DNA of 64,000 bases from an uncultured Lachnospiraceae bacterium (GCA_900319245.1 ONNQ01000006.1:1-64000); one strand, 5' to 3'; positions 1-8,840 are shown, counted from the stretch's first letter. Numbers and translations are program-made. The notes: generated from the sequence alone by a model not told the origin.

Positions 1-264
1 TTTCGCGTTGGGTGCCCATACAGCAAAGAATACGCCCTTCTCTCCGTTTTCCTCTGACGGATGCGCACCGAGCTTCTTATAGATCTGATAGTGCGTTCCG
101 TTTCCGAACCAGTAAGCATCATCATTGGAGATGAATACTCTCTTGTCCGCCGGCTGTACGGAGGCTTTCCTCACTGTCCTTGTTCCTGCCTTTGCCTTAG
201 CCGTCGTTTTTTTAGCAGCTGCTGTACTGCTCTTTTGGGTCGCTGCTGTTTTTCTGACTGCCAT
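1..264 (-). CDS. glgB: 1,4-alpha-glucan branching enzyme, N-terminal part
   Basis: This is the first 88 codons of a minus-strand gene that runs off the left edge of the window. The protein opens with a Lys/Ala/Thr-rich basic extension of about 38 residues, then a segment with the pattern [17 protein letters not shown] and [10 protein letters not shown]. That is the conserved start of the N-terminal carbohydrate-binding module of glycogen branching enzymes, which make alpha-1,6 branches in glycogen. The catalytic GH13 barrel lies outside the window. The ATG at 264 is preceded by GGAG six bases upstream. The basic Ala/Lys tail before the module is not needed for the family and may be an adaptor or disorder. 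The family call is firm; everything downstream is unseen. Confidence 0.88.
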   Translation of the reverse strand, partial: MAVRKTAATQKSSTAAAKKTTAKAKAGTRTVRKASVQPADKRVFISNDDAYWFGNGTHYQIYKKLGAHPSEENGEKGVFFAVWAPNAK

Positions 265-460
265 ACTATACTCCAATCCGGAACGCATTTGCTTTACAGG
301 AAACCGCATCCTTCCTTTTTGCTGCGTGCTCCTGTCCGGCCATTCTGCGGCGTCCCGGCGCAGAATGCCCTGCGAGTGACGCCCTTCGTAAAACGCCATT
401 CGCTGAACCTGTTCATTCGGTACTATGATATGTGTTCTTTCCCTAAACACATGCTATTCA

Positions 461-2815
461 TTAATAGTGCAGAAAATCCTTATCCCGCAGGATGATCCGG
501 TTGCTCGTACCGGACTTTCTGCGAGAGAACGAATCCACAAGACTTGAAAGCGACTTGCGGCTTGCGTAATAGATCGCCTCATCTACGATATCCCGGATAT
601 CCTCCAGCGTAACACTGTGGTTCACCGTCTGCGAGGAGAGGATTCTGCTCTGCAGCGCGTTGATTCCGTATTCATCGATCTCGCACTGCTGTTTGCCGGC
701 ATATTCTCTTGCATATCCAAGCAGTGTATCGACGCTCAGCGCCGCGATATCCACCCTGGCCGGGAACATGTCCCGCATTCTGGGATGGTCGTTCAGAAAC
801 GCGTCCATCACGCCTTTACGGTCGATCATAATGATCAAAATACTGCGTTCCGGCACCTTCAGGAGCTCGCATAAAGCGGCTGCCCCTTCCTCACTCATCA
901 TAGACGCTCTCTCTATGATCAGGGCGCCGAACGGCATTCTGGGAATGACGCGCAGCATATTCTCTCGTGTGATGTATCTGCCTTCCGACTTGGCGATCTG
1001 TCCCACAAAATTGGGATTGATCTGGCGGTATCTGCGAACCAGTTCCCGCGCAAGGCTCAGAGTTCCGGCGCCTTCGTCTCCCGTGATCACGACGTTCCCC
1101 GTACCGCCTTCAAGGAAGATCCTTCCGAGCGCATCGGTGAGCTGGCGGATGGAATCCTCTGAGTGAAGGTACATCTGACTGCTGCCTCTGCCTGCCTGCT
1201 CCGGATTGTTGATCGTCATCTTCTCGACGACAAACTCTCCCGGGAATTCTCCGCCTCCCTCTGTTACAAAAAGGCTGGTATCAAACCCGGCGCTGCCGCT
1301 GTCATCATCCTTGATCTGCAGGGCTTTATGTACTTCTCCCCGATCCCAGGACTTGGTATACATAGAACCGGTGTCCTGCTTCTTGTTCTTCGTCGTCCGC
1401 TGCGCCGGTTTCTGCGGCGCGTCGTCTTCAAGGCCGTTGGATTCATAGAAATCCCGCTTGACCTTCTCCCACTCCGACATGATCTCTTCCAGATTGAGCT
1501 GCCCCGTAATCTGCTTGTCGGGTCTCGTCTCTTCCTGGATCACCATCGCGTACTGTCCGTCTGTCTCCTGCCGCAGATAGGTGTCATAATTCTCGAGATC
1601 CCGGAGGCCCTTGGCGAGCATCTTCTGCATATTCTCCTGCGAGAACATCGCGTCTTCTGCCGGGCTGATCTCAAACGTATGGTCTTCAAATACAGAGTGA
1701 TCCGGCGCCGCCTTGGGCACTTCCTGCGATTTACGCGCCATGACAGGCTCCCGCAAATCGGTATCGCGGTTCGCCCCGGATTTCTTTCTGGCCGGTTTTT
1801 TCTTCAGTTCCCTGGCCTGGACCTCGTAGTCCTCATATTCCCAGGGAATCTCATCGGCTGACGGCACCTGATTGAGGTCCGGGATCCGTTCGGAGGAATC
1901 TGTATCCTGCGCCGCATCCGCTTCTGTCTGTCCGCCTGCGCGCTGCGTTTCCTCCGCCAGTTCATGCTGTTCATGAGACTCTGTGTTTTCCGGATCGGCA
2001 CCGCCTGCCGCCTGCGTTTCGGTTCCTTCTTCCGCTTCGTTCGGCTCTGTATATGCGCTGTCCGTATGCGTGCCGCTCTGCGCGGGTGCTTCCTCCGCCG
2101 CCACAGACTCGCTTTCCGGATCGGAAGAGACCTCTTCCGCTTCATTCGGCTCTGTAGATACGCTATTCTGTGCAGTCGGAACAGGCTCCTCCTCTTCCTC
2201 CTCGCCAGTCATCTTGCGATAGAGCGCCTTCTGCTTGACGGTCAGCTCCGTGAAGGAAGCCTTCAGTTCCAGCGCCTTTTGTACGTATCTTCCTCCGCCG
2301 AAAAAAGCAATGATCTCATCGCATTGAGAGGCGCACAGGTTTCTCTCTCCCGCTTCCAGATAGAGTCTTGCCAATTCATACGCCCAACGTTCCCGCATGT
2401 CATGCCTGGCCAGTTCTTCGAGGACAGCGATTCTCTCATTGATGCTTACGTTCTGTGCCTTGTACAGCTTGTACTGCAGTACAAAACGGTCTGCATCCCT
2501 TGGCGCTACATTGATATATTCGTTGTAGAGCTGAAGGGCTCTTACATAGTTTCCGAGCTTGAGCTCCAGCTCGCACATGGAGAATATGATCTGTCTGGCA
2601 TAGGGATCCTTTACATATGCAAGCTCCAGGATCTTTTTGCTGTCATCATATCGTTTATTAATTTTATAGACGTCGCTGACTCTGCACAGTGTCCTGACAT
2701 TCTTCACTCTGCGCCAGTCCACTGAGTCGGCCACCTCAGCCGCCTCTTTATAGCGACGTCGCCCGATCAGGGAGTCGATCTCCTCGACCGTAATCTTAAG
2801 TTCATATTTATTCAA
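461..2815 (-). CDS. TPR-repeat protein with acidic linker and degenerate AAA-like C-terminal domain
   Basis: The protein has 784 residues in three parts. Residues 1-200 are helical TPR-like repeats (for example YVRALQLYNEYINVAPRDADR). Residues about 205-400 are a low-complexity Glu/Ala/Gln/Thr-rich linker. Residues about 560-784 resemble an AAA/ATPase domain: a strand followed by GDEGAGTLSLA at the Walker A position, then GALIIERA at the Walker B position. The Walker A lysine is absent and the Walker B acid is a Glu in an unusual context, so ATP hydrolysis is doubtful. Translation starts at TTG (2815) with GAGG seven bases upstream and an in-frame stop just before it. The gene stands alone with its own consensus promoter. 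No named function is recognised; a scaffold or regulatory role is only a guess. Confidence 0.8.
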   Translation of the reverse strand: MNKYELKITVEEIDSLIGRRRYKEAAEVADSVDWRRVKNVRTLCRVSDVYKINKRYDDSKKILELAYVKDPYARQIIFSMCELELKLGNYVRALQLYNEYINVAPRDADRFVLQYKLYKAQNVSINERIAVLEELARHDMRERWAYELARLYLEAGERNLCASQCDEIIAFFGGGRYVQKALELKASFTELTVKQKALYRKMTGEEEEEEPVPTAQNSVSTEPNEAEEVSSDPESESVAAEEAPAQSGTHTDSAYTEPNEAEEGTETQAAGGADPENTESHEQHELAEETQRAGGQTEADAAQDTDSSERIPDLNQVPSADEIPWEYEDYEVQARELKKKPARKKSGANRDTDLREPVMARKSQEVPKAAPDHSVFEDHTFEISPAEDAMFSQENMQKMLAKGLRDLENYDTYLRQETDGQYAMVIQEETRPDKQITGQLNLEEIMSEWEKVKRDFYESNGLEDDAPQKPAQRTTKNKKQDTGSMYTKSWDRGEVHKALQIKDDDSGSAGFDTSLFVTEGGGEFPGEFVVEKMTINNPEQAGRGSSQMYLHSEDSIRQLTDALGRIFLEGGTGNVVITGDEGAGTLSLARELVRRYRQINPNFVGQIAKSEGRYITRENMLRVIPRMPFGALIIERASMMSEEGAAALCELLKVPERSILIIMIDRKGVMDAFLNDHPRMRDMFPARVDIAALSVDTLLGYAREYAGKQQCEIDEYGINALQSRILSSQTVNHSVTLEDIRDIVDEAIYYASRKSLSSLVDSFSRRKSGTSNRIILRDKDFLHY

Positions 2816-2899
2816 ATTCAGACCTCGGTCAGTTACTCGTCACAATTTACTACAAACCGGTCCTTCCCCATACAAAAACAGGGCAAAATCACTAATTTC

Positions 2900-2928
2900 A
2901 GTTTATCATACGCCTATAGCAATGTCAA
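2900..2928 (-). promoter_or_regulatory. Sigma-70-type promoter for the TPR gene
   Basis: On the minus strand TTGACA and TAAACT are separated by 17 bases, 85 bases upstream of the TTG start of the TPR protein. A near-perfect -35 with ideal spacing supports a housekeeping promoter. Confidence 0.65.
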
Positions 2929-2972
2929 AAACCAAAGGCCCCGGTTTCACGACTTGCACGTTTTCATCCATT

Positions 2973-3836
2973 TTATAGAAGCAAAGATAGCTGTGCGAAC
3001 TGCGCCAGCGAAAGTGCCTCGCCACGAACCGTAGGCGACAGATTCATCTTGGCGAGCGCCTCCGTCACATCCTCTCTCGTATACTGTTTTCCGTTCAGAC
3101 TAAATCCGTGGGACACCGCATTGGCGAGCGTCTTGCGCCTTTGGTTGAATGCGGCACGGATCAGCGCGAACATGACCGTTTCATCACACTCTACCGGCGG
3201 CTGCTCATATGCCTTAAGGCACAGCACACTGCTGTCGACGCCCGGTCTTGGTATAAAGGAAGCCGGCGAAACCGTCATCACGGCCTCCGGATCGGCAAAA
3301 TACTGCACAGCCAGTGACAGCGCGCCATATTCCTTACTGCCGGGCCCCGACCGGATCCTGTCCGCCACTTCTTTCTGCACCATGACCGTGATACTGGAAA
3401 AGACATGATCCTGCTCGAGAAGCTGCATAAGGATCGGCGTTGTCACATAATAGGGGAGATTGGCGACGACTTTCAGCGGCTTTCCGCCGTTGTACTCCTC
3501 ACAGATTTCTTTTAGATCCGTCTTCAGGATGTCCTGCCATAGGATGCGCACGTTGTCGCAGTCCTCCAGCGTCTCTTCCAGGACGGGCTGCAGGCTCTCA
3601 TCAATCTCCACGCAGATGACTTTGCCCGCCGCTCTCGACAAAAGCTGCGTCATGCTGCCGATCCCGGGACCGATTTCCAGCACGCAGTCATCTTCTGTGA
3701 TCTGCGCGGCGTCTATGATCCCCCGTATCACATTGGCATCGATCAAAAAGTTCTGTCCGTATTTCTTGCGGGCCCTGATGCCGTATTTTTCCAATATGTA
3801 CCGGGTCGCGCCCGGCGCTGCAAGAATTTCTCTCAT
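2973..3836 (-). CDS. rsmA: 16S rRNA (adenine1518/1519-N6) dimethyltransferase
   Basis: RsmA (KsgA) uses S-adenosylmethionine to dimethylate two adjacent adenines in the 3'-terminal hairpin of 16S rRNA during 30S maturation. The 287 residues match the family's length. Visible motifs: QNFL at 28-31, the SAM-binding loop EIGPGIGSM at 54-62, the acidic CVEID at 75-79, and the catalytic NLPYY at 126-130. The C-terminal helical domain carries the usual FNQRRKTL. The ATG at 3836 opens a typical RsmA N-terminus. It follows the tatD-type gene after 86 bases and is probably cotranscribed with it, a common pairing in Firmicutes. Nothing is missing. Confidence 0.95.
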   Translation of the reverse strand: MREILAAPGATRYILEKYGIRARKKYGQNFLIDANVIRGIIDAAQITEDDCVLEIGPGIGSMTQLLSRAAGKVICVEIDESLQPVLEETLEDCDNVRILWQDILKTDLKEICEEYNGGKPLKVVANLPYYVTTPILMQLLEQDHVFSSITVMVQKEVADRIRSGPGSKEYGALSLAVQYFADPEAVMTVSPASFIPRPGVDSSVLCLKAYEQPPVECDETVMFALIRAAFNQRRKTLANAVSHGFSLNGKQYTREDVTEALAKMNLSPTVRGEALSLAQFAQLSLLL

Positions 3837-3922
3837 TCCTACCTCTTTCGGTGACAGTGTATGCGCCTGTCACTATTTTGCCAAAATATACATGTCTGCG
3901 ATCGTATGCTCGTAAAGCGCCG

Positions 3923-4690
3923 TCATGACAGCCGATACATGTTCCTTGCATTCTGCTCTGTCACACGGATCACTTCTTCCTCTGTGACGCCCTTGATCTC
4001 GGCGATCCTGGCGACAACATACGGTAAATACAGGGAGCTGTTTCTCTTTCCTCTATAGGGGACCGGTGCCAGGTAGGGGCAGTCTGTCTCCAGAAGCAGA
4101 TGCTCCAGCGGGATTTTTTGGGTGACCTCTACAAGCTTTCTGGCGTTCTTGAATGTAACGACGCCGCCGACGCCGATATAGAATCCCATTTTCACAAACT
4201 CCGCTGCCATCTCTGCGCTGTAAGAATAACAGTGTACCACACCTCCGGACCTTTCTGCATGATTATCTTTCATGATCTTCATGGTGTCAGCAGCCGCTTC
4301 TCTGGAATGGATGACCACAGGAAGGTCCACCTCCTGCGCGAGCTGCAGCTGTCTCATAAACCAATATCGCTGGATTTCGGGATTGGGCTCCGGCCAATAG
4401 TAGTCCAGCCCGATTTCCCCCACCGCGACAGCCCTGGGGTCCTGCAGCTTAATACGGATCTCCTCCAAAAGCGCCTCTGTCATTTCGGCGCAGTGCTCGG
4501 GATGAATCCCCAGTGCGCAATATACATGATCATATGTATGCGCAAGTCCAAGACACGCATCGATGCTCTCGGGCGACGCCGCAATGTTTACCACTGTGCC
4601 AATCCCTGCCGCGGGAAGGCTCTCCAAAAGGCTCTCCCTGTCGCTGTCAAACGCGTCATCGTCGTAATGTGCATGTGTGTCAAAAATCAT
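3923..4690 (-). CDS. tatD: TatD-family metal-dependent hydrolase / DNase
   Basis: This is a 255-residue TIM-barrel metal hydrolase of the TatD/YcfH family, whose studied members act as 3'-5' exonucleases or D-aminoacyl-tRNA deacylases. Metal ligands are in place: FDTHAH (His6, His8), GEIGLD (Glu92), His128 in VVIHSR, His153 in VVHCYS, and Asp203 in LETDCPYL. The start ATG at 4690 has an AGAGAGG site. It lies directly upstream of rsmA on the same strand, which agrees with the common tatD-rsmA arrangement. The exact substrate cannot be told from sequence. Confidence 0.92.
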   Translation of the reverse strand: MIFDTHAHYDDDAFDSDRESLLESLPAAGIGTVVNIAASPESIDACLGLAHTYDHVYCALGIHPEHCAEMTEALLEEIRIKLQDPRAVAVGEIGLDYYWPEPNPEIQRYWFMRQLQLAQEVDLPVVIHSREAAADTMKIMKDNHAERSGGVVHCYSYSAEMAAEFVKMGFYIGVGGVVTFKNARKLVEVTQKIPLEHLLLETDCPYLAPVPYRGKRNSSLYLPYVVARIAEIKGVTEEEVIRVTEQNARNMYRLS

Positions 4691-4725
4691 TTTAAACCTC
4701 TCTAAAAATTTTTTTAAAAAAACAC

Positions 4726-4754
4726 TTGCATTTCAAATGCTCTTCCCCTATAAT
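4726..4754 (+). promoter_or_regulatory. Promoter of tRNA-Lys
   Basis: TTGCAT and a perfect TATAAT are separated by 17 bases, and the tRNA starts 50 bases downstream of the -10 element. It diverges from the tatD-type gene. Confidence 0.75.
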
Positions 4755-4803
4755 AACACTTGCGTCACGGATAAGAAACAAAAACCGAAACGCAAATGAA
4801 TAA

Positions 4804-4876
4804 GCGCTTCTAGCTCAGCTGGTAGAGCACCTGACTCTTAATCAGGGTGTCCAGGGTTCGAGTCCCTGGAGGCGCA
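4804..4876 (+). tRNA. tRNA-Lys (anticodon CUU)
   Basis: A complete 73-nt cloverleaf can be drawn. The 7-bp acceptor pairs GCGCTTC with GAGGCGC (one G-U), the D stem is GCTC/GAGC, and the anticodon stem CCTGA/TCAGG encloses the loop CTCTTAA with anticodon CTT. The T stem is CAGGG/CCCTG with the TTCGAGT loop. The discriminator base is A and the 3' CCA is not encoded. A promoter upstream and a terminator directly downstream make it a single-gene unit. Confidence 0.97.
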
Positions 4877-4882
4877 CGAATG

Positions 4883-4919
4883 AAATCACTTCCGGATATA
4901 GTCCGGAAGTGATTTTTTT
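4883..4919 (+). terminator. Rho-independent terminator of tRNA-Lys
   Basis: A perfect 14-bp stem (4883-4896 with 4902-4915) has a 5-base loop, and the T-run lies at its 3' end. It starts seven bases after the tRNA. Confidence 0.92.
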
Positions 4920-4920
4920 A

Positions 4921-5016
4921 TGCCCTTCTCATTTTTCATTTTCTTCTCATTTTTTGATTCCCTTCTCATTTTTATGTCCTTCTCATTTTTTGATTCCCTT
5001 CTCATTTTTATGCTCC
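4921..5016 (+). repeat. Pyrimidine-rich direct repeats (CCTTCTCATTTTT units)
   Basis: The motif CCTTCTCATTTTT recurs about six times, alternately followed by GATT or ATG, which builds a higher-order unit of roughly 36 bases seen nearly twice. The sequence has no reading frame with a ribosome binding site. It lies between the tRNA terminator and the promoter of the first glucosaminidase gene. C/T tracts continue to about 5090. Confidence 0.75.
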
Positions 5017-5146
5017 CTGCTCTTCTCCCCCATCCTGATTTTCCAATTCACCTGCTTTTCCCCTTCTTTTTCCCCCTTTGTTTCGCGCATTTTCGCAGCA
5101 ATTTAATATTTTCTTAATATTTCGAAATATTTTTGAATTATTTTAT

Positions 5147-5175
5147 TTGCGTTATCGTAATTTATTCGTTATAAT
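5147..5175 (+). promoter_or_regulatory. Promoter of the first glucosaminidase gene
   Basis: TTGCGT and TATAAT are separated by exactly 17 bases inside an AT-rich stretch, 40 bases upstream of the ATG, which has an AAAGGAG site. Confidence 0.7.
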
Positions 5176-5214
5176 TAGCGTAATTGTTGTTAACATTTCG
5201 AAAGGAGCCTTCTG

Positions 5215-6984
5215 ATGAATCGAAAATTGGTATTTCTTCTGACTGGTTTTTTAGCCATCTCATCCGCGTCTGTGGGGCTCCCCTCTTATCAGGCACTGGC
5301 AGCGGAGACCGACGCGAAAGAAGTGGAGGCGGTCGCCGAGACCGATGAAACCACGGAAGCGGCCCCCGAGACCGACGAAACCACGGAAGCGGCCCCCGAG
5401 ACCGACGAAACCGCGGAAGAAACCTCTAGCCCCGAACAAACGGCGGAGGAGACATCTGCACCTGCTGAGACCGACGAACCGGAAGAACCCGCAGTCGTTT
5501 CGGAAAGCGAACCGGCGGAGACCGGGGATGCACGCTCCACTGAACCGGAGACGGAGGACCCTATAGAAGATCCTGCAGAAGTAGATGCCGAACAGGACGT
5601 CACACCAGATGATGTAATTTCGGACGAGACGCTTGTCGCGGAGGCGTCAATCGACACCGCGAGCACCCCCGCGAAGGTCGCTGTCGGCGATGAAGAGCCG
5701 CCCACAATCCAGACCGGGTGGGTGAAGGACGGCGATCAGTACCGCTACTTTGACGAAAGCGGAAACGCGCTCACCGGCTGGCAGACCATTGATGGGTATC
5801 AGTACTATTTTGACCCCGAAACGAGCGTCCGCGCCACCGGCATCCAGAAAATCGATGGAACGCTCTATGTCTTCTCTGTACTGGGCAGACAGTATAAGGG
5901 ACCCAAATTCGTGAAAACGGAACAGGGTAACTGCTTTGTCAATCCGGACGGCACTCTGCTCAAGGGCTGGCGCAAATATTACGGCAACTGGTACTACTTC
6001 CAGGACAACGGCCTTATGAAAACCGGGAAGCTCATCCTGAACGGCAAGACCTACTTCCTCGATCAGGATGGAATCCGAAAGACCGGCTGGTACAAGACCA
6101 AACGTTACACCTATTACCTGAACAAAGACGGCGTCGCCGTGACAGGATGGCGGACGATCGATAATAAGCGCTATTTCTTCACGCACAACGGCGTTATGAA
6201 GACCGGATGGTACAAGACCAGCGGCCATATTTACTACCTTGGTCCCCAGGGTAATCAGAAGACCGGTTTCAGGACCATCGACGGCGCCAAATACTATCTC
6301 ATAAAAGACGGGACCGTCACGAAGGGATGGAGAAGGATTTCCAGAAAGTGGTACTACTTTAAGAGCTGCAAGGCACAGACCGGATGGCTGCAGCTGGGCA
6401 GCAAGCGGTATTACCTGGACAAGAACGGCATTATGGCGACAGGAAAGAGAACCATTGACGGCATTGTCTACCACTTCAATTCGCAGGGCGTCCTGATCCC
6501 CAGCACCAACAATTATCACAACACCGACGAGTTTATTACCTGCATCGCGCCGCTGATCAAGAAATACGCACCCAAATACGGCGTGAAGGTTTGCAGTCCC
6601 ATCATTGCCCAGGCCATTTTGGAGAGTGCCTCCGGCGAATCGAGCCTTGGCAAAAAATACAACAATTTCTTTGGCCTCAAGTGCGGTACCCTCTGGAACG
6701 GCAAAAGCGTCAATCTTTTGACCGGTGAGGAGTACACCGTCGGACAATATACGACGATCACCGCCGCATTCCGTGTCTATGACAACATGGAAGAAGGGGT
6801 AAAGGGATATTTTGAATTCCTGTTCCGCAACAGGACCAGATACAACAACCTGATCGGCGAGACCAGTCCCTACCGCTATCTGGAAAAGATCAAGGCAGAT
6901 GGATATGCGACGTCGAGCCGTTATGTCACCAACACCTACAATGTGCTCAAACGTTACAATTTGACCAGATTTGATAAGAAATGA
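5215..6984 (+). CDS. Secreted endo-beta-N-acetylglucosaminidase with cell-wall (choline-binding-like) repeats
   Basis: The 589-residue protein has a signal peptide (1-30, cut near ALAAET), an acidic Glu/Thr/Pro-rich stalk (31-165) with decapeptide repeats, and about eleven aromatic repeats (168-425) of the GW..ID...YYFD..G type seen in choline- and glucan-binding proteins. The C-terminal GH73 glucosaminidase domain (about 435-589) has AQAILES with the predicted catalytic Glu470, followed by NNFFGLKC. GH73 enzymes cut the glycan strand of peptidoglycan. The enzyme is predicted to act outside the cell, held to the envelope by the repeats. A close paralogue follows directly downstream. The ligand of the repeats (choline, teichoic acid or glucan) cannot be settled by eye; the choline genes elsewhere in the window make phosphocholine plausible. 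Confidence 0.9.
   Translation: MNRKLVFLLTGFLAISSASVGLPSYQALAAETDAKEVEAVAETDETTEAAPETDETTEAAPETDETAEETSSPEQTAEETSAPAETDEPEEPAVVSESEPAETGDARSTEPETEDPIEDPAEVDAEQDVTPDDVISDETLVAEASIDTASTPAKVAVGDEEPPTIQTGWVKDGDQYRYFDESGNALTGWQTIDGYQYYFDPETSVRATGIQKIDGTLYVFSVLGRQYKGPKFVKTEQGNCFVNPDGTLLKGWRKYYGNWYYFQDNGLMKTGKLILNGKTYFLDQDGIRKTGWYKTKRYTYYLNKDGVAVTGWRTIDNKRYFFTHNGVMKTGWYKTSGHIYYLGPQGNQKTGFRTIDGAKYYLIKDGTVTKGWRRISRKWYYFKSCKAQTGWLQLGSKRYYLDKNGIMATGKRTIDGIVYHFNSQGVLIPSTNNYHNTDEFITCIAPLIKKYAPKYGVKVCSPIIAQAILESASGESSLGKKYNNFFGLKCGTLWNGKSVNLLTGEEYTVGQYTTITAAFRVYDNMEEGVKGYFEFLFRNRTRYNNLIGETSPYRYLEKIKADGYATSSRYVTNTYNVLKRYNLTRFDKK
5341..5418 (+). repeat. 30-bp in-frame repeats in the acidic stalk
   Basis: A 30-base unit encoding TDETTEAAPE occurs twice in full (5341-5370, 5371-5400; near identical) and once in part. 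Copy number could vary by recombination without breaking the frame. Confidence 0.8.
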
Positions 6985-7027
6985 GTGTATGAAGCAGCAA
7001 TCGGCCGCTTTCGATATGGAGGTTCCT

Positions 7028-8338
7028 ATGTTCAAAAGAAAATGTGCGTTACTGATAACATCTATGATGCTGGCTGTCGCAGCACCGGCAGCATCTCCCG
7101 CCCTCTCTGTAGAGGCTGCATCATATGTAGAGACGCGTGAAGCAGTGTCCTCCACTTTAGCGGTTTCCGGTAGGTTCGTGGAAAAGAAAGGCGCCACCTA
7201 CTATTTCACTTCCAGCGGCGACATGAAGACCGGCTGGATCTATGAAAAGGGGCACTGGTACTATTTTTCCAAGAAAGACGGCCGCATGGTGACCGGCTGG
7301 CTCATGTACGGCAAAAAGAAATACTACCTGAAAAAGAACGGCACGATGATCGAGGGACCCCGCTGGGTCACACTCGCAGGCAAGAGATATTATTTCACCA
7401 AAGACGGCCATGTCCGCGCCGCATGGGAATTAACCGGCGGCAAATGGTATTACCGCGATACGGATGGAAATACCTATAAGAACAGATGGCTTTTATACGG
7501 CGGCAAATACTACTATCTGACCGCTAACGGCGCGGCCGCAACAGGCACCAGGACCATCCAGGGCAAAAAGTTCAAGTTCGGCAGCGGCTGTGAGCTGCTC
7601 GGCGCAGTCCCCTCCTATGTTGTCGCGGCTGCCAAGTCAGGCGGATCCATGGTTCTTTCGTCCTCTTCTACCGCGTCCAAAAACGTGACCAAAGAGAGCG
7701 ACGCCACCAAGGCCGACAAAACAACTTCAACAACGACGACAAAGACAACCTCTTCCGGCAGCAGCAAAACCACAGATTCTGAGGCAAAGACGGCATCCAC
7801 TACCAAGAAAACGACAAACACTGCCAAAACGACTACAAAAAAGTTCACAACCGTCACCGGTAAGCTCAATGACCTCCCTGCGTCAAAGAGAAACTTTGTC
7901 ATCAATATTGCCAACTATGTGCGCAAATATGCGCCCAAGTATGGCATCAAGGTCTACAGCCCGATCATTGCGCAGGCCATCCACGAGAGCGGTTGGGGCG
8001 AATCCTCTCTGTCGGCCAAATACCACAATTACTTTGGCCTTAAGTGCGGTACCCTCTGGACCGGCAAAAGCGTCAATCTCTCCACCAAGGAAGAGTACAG
8101 CGCCGGCTCTCTCACAACGATCCGCAGCAACTTCCGTGCCTATGACAACATGGAACAGGGCGTAAAGGGATACTTTGAATTCATTCAGCTTGCCAGATAC
8201 GCCAACCTCAAAGGCGTCACAAGCCCCAGACAGTACCTGACCAACATCAAGAACGACGGTTACGCAACCGGCTTCCTTTATGTCGACCACACAATGGCGC
8301 TCGTCAACATGTACAACCTGACGCAGTTCGATAAATGA
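7028..8338 (+). CDS. Second secreted glucosaminidase with cell-wall-binding repeats
   Basis: A 436-residue paralogue of the upstream enzyme. It has a signal peptide (1-31), about six aromatic GW/YYF repeats (50-190), a Ser/Thr/Lys linker (215-280), and a GH73 domain (about 290-436) with predicted catalytic Glu320 in AQAIHES and HNYFGLKC. I chose the ATG at 7028 because GGAGG lies five bases upstream and the protein then starts with a clean signal peptide (MFKRKC); the frame is open further upstream to 6971. The gap to the first gene is 43 bases, so the two are probably cotranscribed. Compared with its neighbour the stalk is basic Thr/Lys-rich rather than acidic, and it sits between the repeats and the enzyme instead of before the repeats. 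Confidence 0.9.
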   Translation: MFKRKCALLITSMMLAVAAPAASPALSVEAASYVETREAVSSTLAVSGRFVEKKGATYYFTSSGDMKTGWIYEKGHWYYFSKKDGRMVTGWLMYGKKKYYLKKNGTMIEGPRWVTLAGKRYYFTKDGHVRAAWELTGGKWYYRDTDGNTYKNRWLLYGGKYYYLTANGAAATGTRTIQGKKFKFGSGCELLGAVPSYVVAAAKSGGSMVLSSSSTASKNVTKESDATKADKTTSTTTTKTTSSGSSKTTDSEAKTASTTKKTTNTAKTTTKKFTTVTGKLNDLPASKRNFVINIANYVRKYAPKYGIKVYSPIIAQAIHESGWGESSLSAKYHNYFGLKCGTLWTGKSVNLSTKEEYSAGSLTTIRSNFRAYDNMEQGVKGYFEFIQLARYANLKGVTSPRQYLTNIKNDGYATGFLYVDHTMALVNMYNLTQFDK

Positions 8339-8402
8339 TCCAGTACGTGATTCCGCAGTTCGATCGCCGGTCGTTCCCCGGATGACGGGATGCCTTCGAT
8401 CC

Positions 8403-8840
8403 TCAGATCATGTAGTCGTTGCCGGCCAGCGAATTGGCGCTGTCTACAAGATCCTGCAGCGTAAAGCCGTCCACATAGTCGTTGATCACCTTCTCAAGAC
8501 CTCTCCAGAATGGAAGCGTCGCGCACGTATTGCTGCGCGGGCAGATATTGGGGTCGTCCAGAAGGCAGGTGACAGGCTCGAGGTTTCCCTCCATAGCCCG
8601 CAGGATATCGCCGACCTTGTATTCGTGAGGCGCTTTTGTGAGGCGATATCCCCCATTGTTGCCGCGCTGGCTGCGAAGATAGCCCGCTCTGGAGAGAGGA
8701 ATTACAATCTGTTCGAGATACTTGACCGTGATGTCCTGTCTTCCCGATACATCCTTGAGCGAAATGTATTCTCCGTTGTCATGCTGTGCGAGGTCGATCA
8801 TCATTCGAATGGCATATCTGCCCTTGGTTGAAATTTTCAT
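8403..8840 (-). CDS. Rrf2-family [2Fe-2S]-type transcriptional regulator
   Basis: The 145-residue protein has an N-terminal winged helix (KGRYAIRMMIDLA; wing GNNGGYRL near 60-67). Three cysteines (C92, C100, C106) have the spacing used by IscR/Rrf2 proteins to hold an iron-sulfur cluster. Such proteins control Fe-S assembly, cysteine synthesis or redox genes, depending on clade. No iscS/iscU or cysteine gene lies beside it, so the target cannot be inferred from context; it is a single-gene unit convergent with the second glucosaminidase gene. A GC-rich inverted repeat (8854-8874) lies in its 5' leader. Confidence 0.9.
   Translation of the reverse strand: MKISTKGRYAIRMMIDLAQHDNGEYISLKDVSGRQDITVKYLEQIVIPLSRAGYLRSQRGNNGGYRLTKAPHEYKVGDILRAMEGNLEPVTCLLDDPNICPRSNTCATLPFWRGLEKVINDYVDGFTLQDLVDSANSLAGNDYMI

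Noticed and set aside
4804-5016. tRNA-Lys as an attachment site for an integrated element
   Set aside because: No integrase gene and no repeat of the tRNA 3' end was seen downstream; the next genes look chromosomal.
4921-5016. CRISPR array
   Set aside because: The repeats are low-complexity pyrimidine units without unique spacers of constant length, and no cas gene is present.
5647-7197. A 516-codon minus-strand open frame across both glucosaminidases
   Set aside because: It runs antisense through the repeats of one gene into the next and has no ribosome site; the sense proteins have clear domains.
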